DNA of 64,000 nt, taken from an uncultured Ruminococcus sp. (lineage in GTDB: Bacteria > Bacillota > Clostridia > Oscillospirales > Ruminococcaceae). Each line of letters begins with the position of its first letter. Position 1 is the stretch's first letter. The translations under genes and the position numbers were made by a program. The stretch lies in assembly GCA_937926145.1 (NCBI GenBank), contig CALANW010000151.1, positions 1-64,000 of the forward strand, read 5' to 3'. This document shows, in pieces, positions 9,139 through 17,737 of this stretch. Below the pieces are notes generated by a model. It had not been told where the DNA came from. It worked only from the letters and a program-made list of their open reading frames with translations, and made no database searches.

Positions 9139-9786
9139 TTATTCCCCGTCAGCCGCCTGCGTTTCGTCAGCATATTCAAGCAGCTTTTCGGATAAGCCGT
9201 CCTCCATGCAGGTGTAAAAGACAGCAAAAAGCGTGTCCGCAAAACCGAGCAGGAACATATTCTTGTTGGTTATCACCGACAGCGCAGGAACGCTGCTCAG
9301 GATATACGATTTGAACCAGTCGGCTGTGAAAGGCGGAAGCTTTTTTCCCTTTCGCACGAGATATTTCGTTTCGAGGAACGATTCCGTTATTATCTCGCGG
9401 TAATTCTCCGCGCCCTTGTCGATAACAGCGTTGTAAAGTCTGTAAAGCTGGTCGTCCGTCATAACGTCGTCGCCGTTTTTGACGTTTTTCAGCACGGGTA
9501 TGCGCACCGCAAGGCTGTAGACCATGAGCGGCAGGACTTTGTTGTATTCCTCGCTCTGCATCTGGCGGCAGGTGTAGTCGTCAATGCGAAGTCCGAGCGA
9601 GCGTATCCCGTCCGTTTCGGGGAAATTGTTGATGATTATTTTCAGTATGTCCCTTATATCGACATTGTAAAACTCGTTTTCGGCGAGCGAATAGATGTAT
9701 TTTACGGAGTTATAAAGGCAAACGCCGCTCTTTACGATATAATCGGCAAGTCCGTTTATAGCCGCGCTTTCATTGATAAAATTCAT
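9139..9786 (-). CDS. Unknown cytoplasmic protein, coupled to the zinc-finger gene upstream
   Basis: 215 residues, not recognised. No signal peptide or clear membrane segment; it looks mostly helical with scattered hydrophobic stretches (ILSSVPALSVI). Its ATG overlaps the stop of the upstream gene by four bases, so the two are translationally coupled and probably act together. It is followed closely by aroK. Confidence 0.6.
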   Translation of the reverse strand: MNFINESAAINGLADYIVKSGVCLYNSVKYIYSLAENEFYNVDIRDILKIIINNFPETDGIRSLGLRIDDYTCRQMQSEEYNKVLPLMVYSLAVRIPVLKNVKNGDDVMTDDQLYRLYNAVIDKGAENYREIITESFLETKYLVRKGKKLPPFTADWFKSYILSSVPALSVITNKNMFLLGFADTLFAVFYTCMEDGLSEKLLEYADETQAADGE

Positions 9787-11459
9787 TCGCTCTCACCGCC
9801 TTTTTTCAGTCCATAAGCCTCTTCACGGGTCATTCTCGTCCAGTTGTACTCCCTGACCTCGGGTTCGGGCTTTTTCGGAGGTTCTTCCTCGTCATCGTCG
9901 AATCTTCCTGCCATAAAAGCATCTGCAAGGCTGTCAAATGTCTCGGGTTTGAATGGCTTTATGATGCGCACCGAGCTTGCGTCTGCCTTTATCACCTCGG
10001 GGAGAGGTTCGGGCTTCTTTTCGGGAACGGCGGCAGGCTGAACGGTTTCCTGCGGCGACATTTTCTCCGACTTTTCAACATCTTCGGGGTAGCGGAACTG
10101 CGTCTGCGGTGTCATTCTGCCCTTTTTCACCTCGGCGCAAAGTCTGTCGGAATAATCGAGGAACTCGCCGAGCTGGTCAGCCGTAGCTTCGCCAGCCTTG
10201 ATGTTCTTCTTCATATCGGAAAGGTATCTGCTCCATTCGTGGAACTCCTTTTCGTCCATAGCCTTTCCGACACGCTTGTAAAGCGCGTTGTATATCTTCT
10301 GACCTCTCTTTTCGAGTTCGGGAGGTATCTGTTCGGGTTTCTTTGGTTCTTCGGGAACGGTCGGAGCAGGTTCTTCGGCGGTCTGAACAGCTTCGGCTTT
10401 TTCAGCGGCTTTGAGCGTTTCCGCCGCCTCGGCAATTGCAGTCCTCAGAGCGTCAGCCTGCTGTCGGCAGGTCATACCCGAACTGTTTATTCGGTTGCAG
10501 AGGAAGCTTTCATCATCGGCAACGAAGAATTTTCCGCATTCTTCGCACCTGCGGAAAGCGTAGCCGTTTTTCATTATAAGGTCAAATTCAAGATCTATCA
10601 CAGCCTTGAAGCTGTCGGGGAGATATACCTCAACGGGATTTTCCTCCATAGCTTCAAGCGCAAATTTCATATCAAGTTCACCCGGGCGCTTCATTCCGCG
10701 GACGAAATCATAAGCGTCCATTGCAAGCTTGTCTTTTATGTATTCGCAGTTTTTGCCCTCGGGAACGGACATATCTCCCCCAAGCTTGAAAGCCTCGGAG
10801 AAGCGGCGGTAAACAGCCTTTGCGACTTTCGCATTCATAAAAGCGGCGGTCGGTGTCAGCCCCGGGTTGCATACGGAAACGGAGGGAAGATTTTTTCCAA
10901 CCATTCCAAGCTCATTCGCGGCAACGGAATAGGAAACATCGAAATATTCCTTTCGCACCTTTAAGACCTGAGCAGGATCTACAGTCTTTTCTTCGTTCGT
11001 GTCATAGATAAAAGCGAGCTTGTTCTGCGCATATTCCTGTAAGCGGACAATGTTAGTCCAGCCGTTTGAAGCCTTGCCCGACTTGAACATGGAAATGCGG
11101 TTGAAAATGGCTTCCTCGTACTTCGTCTTGGGCGAAATGCAGCGGACCCAAAGCTCGTCAAGACTGATGCGTTCGGAGTGGCAGATGTATTCAATGATGC
11201 AGTCGGTCACGATGTCGGAGTAGTCCGCGCCGATCATGGCTTCAATGTAAGGGTGGGCAGCAGAAATAACGGACTTCGCGTTGGAAACCGTGCTTGCAGG
11301 AAGATGCCCCGACTTTTTGGCGGCTCTGCCTGCGTCCATGCATCTTTCCCAGAAATATGTGAAATCAAATTCGGTAAAATGCAGCAAGGTCTTGCAAAGC
11401 TCCAGTTTGTAAAGATTATTGCTGTCCCTCACCGCAAATTGGATAAATTTTTCTGCCAT
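9783..11459 (-). CDS. Unknown protein with a treble-clef-like zinc motif (DUF6076-like)
   Basis: 558 residues. Residues about 1-310 are a helical domain of unknown function. It is followed by a metal-binding pattern CEECGKFFV...CNR...MTCR near residue 310-340, like the short zinc ribbons in DUF6076 or CGNR-type proteins. The C-terminal half is low-complexity, rich in Pro, Glu and Lys (repeated PEEPKKPE-like segments), with a charged helical stretch between. This layout suggests a scaffold or nucleic-acid-associated protein, but that is inference. AGGAG lies 11 bases before the ATG. It forms an ATGA-overlapping pair with the downstream gene. Confidence 0.6.
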   Translation of the reverse strand: MAEKFIQFAVRDSNNLYKLELCKTLLHFTEFDFTYFWERCMDAGRAAKKSGHLPASTVSNAKSVISAAHPYIEAMIGADYSDIVTDCIIEYICHSERISLDELWVRCISPKTKYEEAIFNRISMFKSGKASNGWTNIVRLQEYAQNKLAFIYDTNEEKTVDPAQVLKVRKEYFDVSYSVAANELGMVGKNLPSVSVCNPGLTPTAAFMNAKVAKAVYRRFSEAFKLGGDMSVPEGKNCEYIKDKLAMDAYDFVRGMKRPGELDMKFALEAMEENPVEVYLPDSFKAVIDLEFDLIMKNGYAFRRCEECGKFFVADDESFLCNRINSSGMTCRQQADALRTAIAEAAETLKAAEKAEAVQTAEEPAPTVPEEPKKPEQIPPELEKRGQKIYNALYKRVGKAMDEKEFHEWSRYLSDMKKNIKAGEATADQLGEFLDYSDRLCAEVKKGRMTPQTQFRYPEDVEKSEKMSPQETVQPAAVPEKKPEPLPEVIKADASSVRIIKPFKPETFDSLADAFMAGRFDDDEEEPPKKPEPEVREYNWTRMTREEAYGLKKGGESE

Positions 11460-11635
11460 TTAAAATAAAGCTCCTTTTGTAGTCCTGACATACTTACACT
11501 TAAAATAAATTATACCACATAAGTCGCGAAATTTCAATAGAAATCGTGCAATTAAATGTGTAATTACGGTGAAAACAAGTTGGACAAACCTAAGCAAATC
11601 GTCTAAGTGCTGAACAGTTTCGGTCGTTTGCTTAT

Positions 11636-11676
11636 AAAAACAGCGCAGCCGCGAAAGTATCATCTTGACTGCGCTG
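11636..11676 (-). terminator. Rho-independent terminator after the binding-protein gene
   Basis: Stem CAGCGCAG (11641-11648) / CTGCGCTG (11669-11676). On the minus strand it is followed by a T-tract (TTTTTAT). It lies 20 bases past the stop at 11696. The remaining bases to 11460 are AT-rich and probably hold the promoter of the zinc-motif gene. Confidence 0.7.
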
Positions 11677-11695
11677 GTTTGTTATACTGTATGCA

Positions 11696-12616
11696 TCATT
11701 CCACGTCCGTCTGAGGTTCATCAAGCGCCTTTATCGCCGCCGCAATGAAATCCGCAGCCTTGTATACTTCCGATGTCGGGCGCTCCAAAAGCTGTTCCGT
11801 TTCTTTGTCAAGGCGTATGACCTTGTTGTTCTGCACCGCAGAAAGATCTTCGGGAAGTCGGGATATCTTCATTCCCGACGGGATTATTATGTACTCGGGG
11901 TCAAGTTCGAGCAGCCGCTCTTTCGTGAGCGAGATGCCCTCTTCCTCCGCAGCTGCGTTTTTGCCGAGGTGGGAGAAAAAGTCGCCGCCGAAGCTGCTGT
12001 CCGATGCGAATGCAAGCTTCGAGGACATTATATAAACGTAATTTCCGAGTATGCCGTCATAGTTTGCGAACGATCTTTCAAGCTTTTCAAAGCAGGACGA
12101 AACCGCCGCATCTTCGTTTTCATCATTTCCGCAGAAAACGCGGTAGATGTCATGGTAAAGGTCATAAAGCCCGTCCACCGATGTCGGAGCAGGGATTATA
12201 AGCACCCTCGTTCCTGCGCTTTCGATAGCGGTTATGTCCTTTTTCGCGATAGGACTGTGTGAGATAAGAAGCTCGGGCGCTGCTTTTATTATAGCGTCGG
12301 CATCGGGATTTGCCGATGAGCCGAGGTCTGCGAGCGTTGACGGCATTCCGTCAAAACTGCAATAGCTGCTCACGCCGACAAGCTTGTCCGCAAAGCCAAG
12401 CTCTGCGATTATATCCGTTATTGCAGGTGAGAGCGAACCGACCGTTTCGGGTGCGGCATTAAAAACGAGCGAGCCTATCGTCACGGGGTAAGGCTGAACT
12501 TCCTCGACCGTGACCTCCGTTACCTCGGGGACTTCCTCCTCGACCTGCGCACAGCCTGCAAAGGCTGTCAATGTCATAGCAGCCGCGAGGACTGCCAAAA
12601 AAATTTTAACTTTCAA
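11696..12616 (-). CDS. Helical-backbone metal-chelate-binding lipoprotein (BtuF/FhuD-like), orphan
   Basis: Substrate-binding component of a cobalamin- or siderophore-type ABC importer, anchored as a lipoprotein. From the chosen start, the signal LKVKIFLAVLAAAM runs into the lipobox FAGC. The mature part has the typical class III features: SLSPAITDIIAELGFADKLVGVSSYC, then APELLISHSP and a long linking helix. The start is TTG at 12616 with GGAGG six bases upstream. A longer frame to 12664 is open but would overlap the upstream gene by 59 bases and put a charged leader before the signal. No permease or ATPase gene is adjacent, so it either uses a remote transporter or has another role. Confidence 0.82.
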   Translation of the reverse strand: MKVKIFLAVLAAAMTLTAFAGCAQVEEEVPEVTEVTVEEVQPYPVTIGSLVFNAAPETVGSLSPAITDIIAELGFADKLVGVSSYCSFDGMPSTLADLGSSANPDADAIIKAAPELLISHSPIAKKDITAIESAGTRVLIIPAPTSVDGLYDLYHDIYRVFCGNDENEDAAVSSCFEKLERSFANYDGILGNYVYIMSSKLAFASDSSFGGDFFSHLGKNAAAEEEGISLTKERLLELDPEYIIIPSGMKISRLPEDLSAVQNNKVIRLDKETEQLLERPTSEVYKAADFIAAAIKALDEPQTDVE

Positions 12617-13388
12617 AGCTTTCCTCCGTTCCGCCCGTAACCGTGCTTTGTGTTCCTTCGTCAAGAATAAAACCTGCGATGATATCCGCCGTTTGAAGTG
12701 TTTGCTCGGCGGCGCTTATCGATGCCGTTCCGTCACCGCGCTGTTCGCCGTAAAATGCGAAGCCTGCGTGGTTTCCACCCTCTATGACCTGCTCGGTGTA
12801 GTCGGACGGGAGTTTCGATTTTGCCTTTTCATAGCTCTTTCTGTTGAGAACGCCGTCCTCCGAGCCGTATACAGACAGAACGCGCATATCGGTATCGCTG
12901 AGGTCTTTTGACGGGAACGCCGCGAGCAGTACAACGCCCTCAATGCCGCTGTTTTCAGCCGCAAAATCAGCTGCCATTGCTCCGCCGAGCGAATGACCGC
13001 CTATGTACCAATGCTCGACCTCGGGATAAATGCTGTTGAGTCCGATTGCGGAGTTTTTCCCGAATATCGCAAGGTTGAACGGCATTTTCACAAGCAGGCA
13101 GAGAACGCCGTCGTCGGCGAGCCATTCCATAAGCGGTTCATAAGCCGTGTATTCGACCTTTGCGCCGGGGTAAAAGATAAGCCCGTATTTTGCTTCGCCG
13201 CTCGGTTCGTATGCCCTTAAACTGTCGCCGTATTCAATGACCGTGCAGTAGCTTGGACTTGCCGACATTGCCGATTCGATATCAACGGGGTAAAAATCGA
13301 GGAGATATACCATAACTCCCGCTGCGATCGCAATGACCGCAGCAATAACGGAGCTGATTATAAGCAGCCTTTTCTGTTTGGCGCTCAT
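12606..13388 (-). CDS. Membrane-anchored alpha/beta hydrolase
   Basis: 260 residues. An N-terminal hydrophobic segment (LLIISSVIAAVIAIAAG) probably anchors the enzyme with its catalytic domain outside. The nucleophile elbow GHSLGG is clear. Candidate acid and base are Asp in SVYGSEDGV and His in GGNHAGF, giving a Ser-Asp-His triad. The family includes dienelactone-hydrolase-like esterases; the substrate is unknown. The start at 13388 overlaps the upstream stop by ATGA and has AAAGGTG eight bases before it. The longer frame to 13451 is unsupported. It overlaps the binding-protein gene by 11 bases at its 3' end, so the three genes look like one operon. Confidence 0.82.
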   Translation of the reverse strand: MSAKQKRLLIISSVIAAVIAIAAGVMVYLLDFYPVDIESAMSASPSYCTVIEYGDSLRAYEPSGEAKYGLIFYPGAKVEYTAYEPLMEWLADDGVLCLLVKMPFNLAIFGKNSAIGLNSIYPEVEHWYIGGHSLGGAMAADFAAENSGIEGVVLLAAFPSKDLSDTDMRVLSVYGSEDGVLNRKSYEKAKSKLPSDYTEQVIEGGNHAGFAFYGEQRGDGTASISAAEQTLQTADIIAGFILDEGTQSTVTGGTEESFES

Positions 13389-13888
13389 TTCGTATACACC
13401 TTTAAAATTTCGCCGAAATACTGACGGTGAACAGGGTCTTTCGAGTACCACTTCGTCTTGTCTTCATCGGAAATTTTCTCAAAGTCGAAATCAGCCGAAT
13501 ATACCTTTTTGCAGACGAAAACAAGCTCTGCTTCCTCGAAAGCTGTCGTTCCGTCTAGGAAAACGGGTGTAAGATCAGCTTCTTTAGCCTTGTCGCAGTC
13601 ACGTCCCGAGTGAGCACCGCAGAATTTCAGTGCATCTTTGCGCTCGGCAGGGAGAAAGCTTACCGTGAAGAGGTCGTTTTTCTCCAAAAATCCAAAAGTA
13701 TGGCGGTTGTGGCGGACAACGGCTTCAAAGATGTTCTTTCCCCACATTTCGCCAACGAAGCCCCAGCTTGCGGTCATAGTGTTGAAAGCTTTTTCATCGC
13801 CGCTCGTGATAAGAAACCATTCCTTTGAAATTTTATCCCAAGGGTTGAATTTAAGCTCGGAAATGTTTATTTCTTTAAGTTCGGACAT
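13385..13888 (-). CDS. Flavin reductase-like FMN-binding protein
   Basis: 167 residues, cytoplasmic, with the flavin-reductase-like split-barrel pattern: FNTMTASWGFVGEMWGKN (FMN contact region), then RHTFGFLEKNDLFTVSFL and KFCGAHSGRDCDKAKEADL. Such proteins bind FMN and reduce it with NAD(P)H or serve as small redox enzymes. GGAGG precedes the ATG. It is the first gene of an overlapping trio with the hydrolase and the metal-chelate-binding lipoprotein; a link to iron or corrin metabolism is possible but only inferred. Confidence 0.85.
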   Translation of the reverse strand: MSELKEINISELKFNPWDKISKEWFLITSGDEKAFNTMTASWGFVGEMWGKNIFEAVVRHNRHTFGFLEKNDLFTVSFLPAERKDALKFCGAHSGRDCDKAKEADLTPVFLDGTTAFEEAELVFVCKKVYSADFDFEKISDEDKTKWYSKDPVHRQYFGEILKVYTK

Positions 13889-13943
13889 AGCAAAATACCT
13901 CCATTTTGTAATATTTTATTTTATGCGGTAAAAATCGAATCGG

Positions 13944-15020
13944 TTATATTATTTTTCCGCCGCCGACAACGGTGTCGCCGTCATAAATGACGAGCGCCTG
14001 ACCCTTTGCCGCCGCTCTTACGGGTGTATCGAACTTCACGCGAAGTTTGCTGTCGCCTACCGCGGTCAAAGTGCCGCTGACAGCCCGCATATTGTAGCGA
14101 ATTTTCGCGGAAACTCTCATTTCGTCCTTTATTTCGGGGACGGAAATGAGGTTGATATCGTCAGCTTCGACAATATCGCTCATAAGGTCGGCGCTTTCGC
14201 CGAGCGTTACGGTGTTGAGAACGGGGTCTTTTCCGCAGACGAAAACCGGCTTTCCGAAAGCCGCGCCAAGACCCTTTCGCTGACCTATCGTGTAGTGGAT
14301 ATAACCCGAGTGAGTTCCCATTTTTACGCCGTCTGTGCCGATAAAGTCACCCTGTGGAAAGGTCTTTCCCGTGTGCTGTTCGATGAACGAAGCATAATCT
14401 CCGTCGGGGACGAAGCATATATCCTGACTGTCGGGTTTGCGCGCATTGACAAGACCGTTCGCCTCGGCGAGCGCACGAATTTCAGGCTTATCCATATTCC
14501 AGAGCGGAAAAAGCGTTCTCGCAAGCTGTTCCTGCGTCATATTGTAGAGGACGTAGGTCTGATCTTTGCGCTCGTCGGCAGCCTTTTTGAGCAGGTAGCG
14601 TCCGCTCGCTTCGTCATAGACCGAACGGGCGTAATGTCCCGTTGCGATGCCGTCATAGCCAAGCTCGCGCGCTCTTGCGAGCATTTTGTCGAATTTTATA
14701 TAGCGGTTGCAGTTTATGCAGGGGTTCGGCGTTTCGCCGTTGATATAGCTTTCGGCGAAAGCGTCCATTACTTTTTCGCGGAACAAGTCCTTGAAATTGA
14801 AAACATAATGCTCGATGCCAAGCTTTCGGCACACGCTCTTTGCGTCCATAACATCGGTCACGGAACAGCAGGTGCGCACGTCGGGAGCTTCTTCTGTTTC
14901 GCCGTCGAAAAGCTTCAGCGTACAGCCGTCAACTTCGTAGCCTTTTTGTTTAAGTATAAGCGCCGCGGCAGAGCTGTCAACGCCGCCGCTCATTCCTACA
15001 AGAATTTTTTTAAGTTCCAT
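13944..15020 (-). CDS. mnmA: tRNA-specific 2-thiouridylase MnmA
   Basis: Adds sulphur to C2 of the wobble uridine in tRNA for Glu, Gln and Lys. The 358-residue length is typical. The PP-loop SGGVDSS (11-17) binds ATP. The catalytic Cys101 (NPCINCN) and the second, persulfide-bearing Cys202 (DSQDICF) are both present, so the standard two-cysteine mechanism is intact. The start codon directly follows the stop of the HAD gene, with the ribosome binding site inside it, so the pair is co-translated. Confidence 0.96.
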   Translation of the reverse strand: MELKKILVGMSGGVDSSAAALILKQKGYEVDGCTLKLFDGETEEAPDVRTCCSVTDVMDAKSVCRKLGIEHYVFNFKDLFREKVMDAFAESYINGETPNPCINCNRYIKFDKMLARARELGYDGIATGHYARSVYDEASGRYLLKKAADERKDQTYVLYNMTQEQLARTLFPLWNMDKPEIRALAEANGLVNARKPDSQDICFVPDGDYASFIEQHTGKTFPQGDFIGTDGVKMGTHSGYIHYTIGQRKGLGAAFGKPVFVCGKDPVLNTVTLGESADLMSDIVEADDINLISVPEIKDEMRVSAKIRYNMRAVSGTLTAVGDSKLRVKFDTPVRAAAKGQALVIYDGDTVVGGGKII

Positions 15021-15677
15021 TTATAACAATTCCTTAAAGCTTTTTATAGTCATATCCGCTTCTTTTTTCAGCTCGTCAAATTCATCGGGAAAACGCTGTT
15101 CAAAAACGCCGACCGTCTTAAATCCGCCAAGCTTCGCCGAGTGGAGAGCGTGGGAAGAATCCTCAAAAACGACCGTGTGCGCGATATCCGCACCGAGCAT
15201 CTTTGCGGCTTCGAGGAAAATTTTCGGCGTTTCCTTTCCCTCGCCTACCTCGTCCGAGGTGAGGACGAACTGCATTTTATCGAGTATTCCCGTGTTTCGG
15301 AGCGAGCCCTGCGCAAGACCCTTTTCGTTCGAGGTCGCAACGCACATTTTCACGCCGTTTTCGGCAAGCTTATCGATGAATTCCGCCGCGCCCTCTTTGA
15401 GCTTCGCTTCGTGAAGATAGCCGTGCTCGACAAGCTGCATAATGCGCTCGCCGATAGCTTCGGGCGACATCGCAAGCGAGTAATGCTCCTTTAAAAAGTC
15501 ACACGCCGAATGGAAGTGGAGCTTTTTCAGCTGAGCCGAAACACTGCTGTCATACTCAAATCCCTGTTCGGTGATGAACTGGATATCCGACTTCACCCAT
15601 ATATCAAGGCTGTCGAGGATAGTTCCGTCCATATCGAAAATAACAGCGGAAATTTCGCCGAGGTTTTTTATCATCAT
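15021..15677 (-). CDS. HAD family phosphatase (beta-phosphoglucomutase-like subfamily)
   Basis: 218 residues. Motif I is FDMDGTILDS near residue 14-23, with the nucleophile Asp and the acid/base Asp two residues on. Motif II is ATSNEKG, the Lys motif is GKETPKIF, and motif III is VVFEDSSHAL. An alpha-helical cap lies between motifs I and II, as in the IA subclass (beta-phosphoglucomutase, phosphoglycolate phosphatase). The exact substrate cannot be told. It sits between the FAD oxidoreductase gene and mnmA, spaced by 7 and 0 bases. Confidence 0.88.
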   Translation of the reverse strand: MMIKNLGEISAVIFDMDGTILDSLDIWVKSDIQFITEQGFEYDSSVSAQLKKLHFHSACDFLKEHYSLAMSPEAIGERIMQLVEHGYLHEAKLKEGAAEFIDKLAENGVKMCVATSNEKGLAQGSLRNTGILDKMQFVLTSDEVGEGKETPKIFLEAAKMLGADIAHTVVFEDSSHALHSAKLGGFKTVGVFEQRFPDEFDELKKEADMTIKSFKELL

Positions 15678-15684
15678 ATCAATT

Positions 15685-17064
15685 TTACCTATAAAGCTTG
15701 TCGATTATTCTTGCGGCATAAACGCCCGAAGCCGAAGCCTGCGAAAGCGAATGTGTAACGCCCGAGCCGTCACCGAGGACATACATTCCCTTTGATTCGG
15801 TTTCAAGGTTGTCATCGACCTTTACAACGGAGTTATAGAATTTAACTTCAACGCCGTAGAGAAGAGTGTCATCATTGGCAGTGCCGGGGGCAATTTTGTC
15901 GAGCGCATAGATCATCTCGATGATATCGTCAAGCTGACGCTTCGGGATAACAAGGCTGAGGTCGCCGGGAGTTGCTTTGAGGGTAGGGTTGAAGAACATC
16001 TGGCTGAAACGATGCTCGTTGGTTCTTCTTCCTGCGATAAGGTCACCGAAGCGCTGAACAAGGATACCGCCGCCGAGCATATTGGAAAGCCTTGCGATAG
16101 ATTCGCCGTAAGCGTTGCTGTCCTTGAAAGGCTCGGAGAAGTTGTTCGATACGAGCAGAGCGAAGTTCGTGTTTTCGGTGTGGAGTTCGGGGTTTGAGTA
16201 GCTGTGTCCGTTAACGGTAACAATGCCGTTCGTGTTTTCGGCAACGACTTCGCCGTAAGGGTTCATACAGAAGGTTCTTACAAGGTCGCCGTATTTCTTC
16301 GTGCGGTAAACGATCTTGCTCTCGTAGACCTGCTTTGTGATATGCTCAAAAACAGCCGCAGGGAGTTCAACTCTTACGCCGATGTCAACACGGTTGCTGC
16401 GTGTCTTGATGCCGAATTTGTCGCAAACGCCCGATATCCACCTTGAACCCGAACGTCCTGCTGCGATAACGACCTGCTTGCAGTAGATATCGTCCTCGTT
16501 TGTGCGGACGATGTAGCCGTCGCCGTCCTTTTCAACGGTTTCCGCAACGGTTTCAAACATAATGTCAACATCGTTGCGGACGTAATCATAAATGTTCTGG
16601 AGAATGTCACGGTTTCTGTCCGTGCCGAGGTGACGTACCTTTGCATCGAGCAGGTGAAGATCGTATTTGAGCGCTTCCGACTTTACATCGGAGGAAACCG
16701 TAGAATAAAGCTTCGCATCACCGCCGCCCATACGCAGGTTCACGCTGTCAACATACTCCATAAGCTCGATAGCTTCTTTCGCGCCGACGTGCTGATAAAG
16801 GTCTCCGCCGAAGCTGTTCGTGATGTTGTATTTTCCGTCGGAAAGTCCGCCTGCGCCGCCGAAGCCGTGCATTATCGAGCATGGCTTGCAGCCGACGCAG
16901 CTCTTTATCTTTTTGCCGTCAATGGGGCAGATCCTCTTTGAAATGGGTCTGCCCGAATCTATCATGCAGACCTTTGCATTCGTTTTGAGTGTAACGAATT
17001 CATAAGCCATAAAAACGCCTGCCGCGCCTGCGCCAATGACAACAACGTCGTAATCTTTTCTCAT
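15685..17064 (-). CDS. FAD-dependent oxidoreductase (NAD(P)/FAD-dependent, HI0933/Thi4-like group)
   Basis: 459 residues. The N-terminal dinucleotide fold reads VVVIGAGAAGVFMAYE, with an acidic residue ending the second strand (MIDSG). A cysteine cluster follows at residues about 45-63 (RICPIDGKKIKSCVGCKPC), which is unusual and may hold a metal or Fe-S centre. Further landmarks are GFGGAGGLSDGKYN and the C-terminal FAD motif YVLGDGSGVTHSLSQA. It resembles large uncharacterised FAD-dependent proteins of anaerobic Firmicutes. It heads the operon with the HAD gene and mnmA. Confidence 0.82.
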   Translation of the reverse strand: MRKDYDVVVIGAGAAGVFMAYEFVTLKTNAKVCMIDSGRPISKRICPIDGKKIKSCVGCKPCSIMHGFGGAGGLSDGKYNITNSFGGDLYQHVGAKEAIELMEYVDSVNLRMGGGDAKLYSTVSSDVKSEALKYDLHLLDAKVRHLGTDRNRDILQNIYDYVRNDVDIMFETVAETVEKDGDGYIVRTNEDDIYCKQVVIAAGRSGSRWISGVCDKFGIKTRSNRVDIGVRVELPAAVFEHITKQVYESKIVYRTKKYGDLVRTFCMNPYGEVVAENTNGIVTVNGHSYSNPELHTENTNFALLVSNNFSEPFKDSNAYGESIARLSNMLGGGILVQRFGDLIAGRRTNEHRFSQMFFNPTLKATPGDLSLVIPKRQLDDIIEMIYALDKIAPGTANDDTLLYGVEVKFYNSVVKVDDNLETESKGMYVLGDGSGVTHSLSQASASGVYAARIIDKLYR

Positions 17065-17247
17065 TTTAAATTTATCCTTTCAATGTAAAAAAGTTTGTCA
17101 AAACTCATATTTCACCATTATAATTGTAACGCTTTTGCTCGGTTTTGTCAATAAAATCGGCAAGGTATTTCAACGAGCGAAATATTTTTTCGGATTATCG
17201 ATAAATTATTGTATGGGACGGGAAATTTGCCTAAAATATGGGCTTAC

Positions 17248-17315
17248 AACGGGCGTATATAGGATTCGCCCCTACGGGAATTGGGGAAATTTGCGGAGCA
17301 AAATAATTCCGAATT
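17248..17315. repeat. Interspersed palindromic intergenic repeat, copy 2
   Basis: A diverged copy of the unit at 5571 and 35937: AACGGGCG-TATATAGG-ATTCGCCCCTACGGG, then a spacer, ending ATAATTCCGAATT. Here it lies upstream of a minus-strand gene start and not between convergent genes. Confidence 0.6.
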
Positions 17316-17328
17316 AAATCTAATCCTT

Positions 17329-17371
17329 CCATAAAAAAGAAAGCGCCCTCGTCAGGGGTAAGGACGAGGGC
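17329..17371 (-). terminator. Rho-independent terminator
   Basis: Stem GCCCTCGTC (17345-17353) / GACGAGGGC (17363-17371). On the minus strand it is followed by GCTTTCTTTTTTATGG, a clear T-run. It lies about 370 bases past the nearest upstream stop (17738), so it may end the structured RNA described at 17340-17570. Confidence 0.7.
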
Positions 17372-17570
17372 AAAGATTATGATATAGGATTATTGGGGGA
17401 TCTTCGGAATATCGGGGTAAGAATATTCCGAAGTATGCTCTTATCTGCGGCAAACGGGCCGCTGCTCACGGTCACAGGGGTGAATGACCGAAGCTTTTAA
17501 TAAAAGCTATGAAAGGAAGCAGTCGGTCGGTGTGTGCGCCCTCCCGACTACGGTTATAATAATAACCTAT
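17340..17570 (-). ncRNA. Candidate structured non-coding RNA ending in a terminator
   Basis: On the minus strand this gene-free stretch contains successive perfect stems: GGTTAT/ATAACC, AGTCGG/CCGACT, AGCTTTT/AAAAGCT, CGGTCA/TGACCG, GCGGC/GCCGC, an 11-bp CTTCGGAATAT/ATATTCCGAAG, and the terminal GCCCTCGTC hairpin with a T-run. That density of stems without an open frame suggests an RNA gene or a long 3' UTR. I compared it by eye with 6S, tmRNA, SRP and RNase P RNA and recognised none of them. The other bases between 17065 and 17737 hold only the palindromic repeat. Confidence 0.35.
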
Positions 17571-17737
17571 GTTTGTGTTGCTTTTGTGAAAAAAATCTGA
17601 AATCAAGCTGAAAACAGGGCGGGGAAGCCCCCGCGGGCGGTTCGCGCCACGCTCCGCTTTGCTTCGCTTGTTTTGAAAGGAAATAGGTTTATGTTCGCGA
17701 AGAGGATTTTGTAAGACGATATGATTTGATACGCTTA

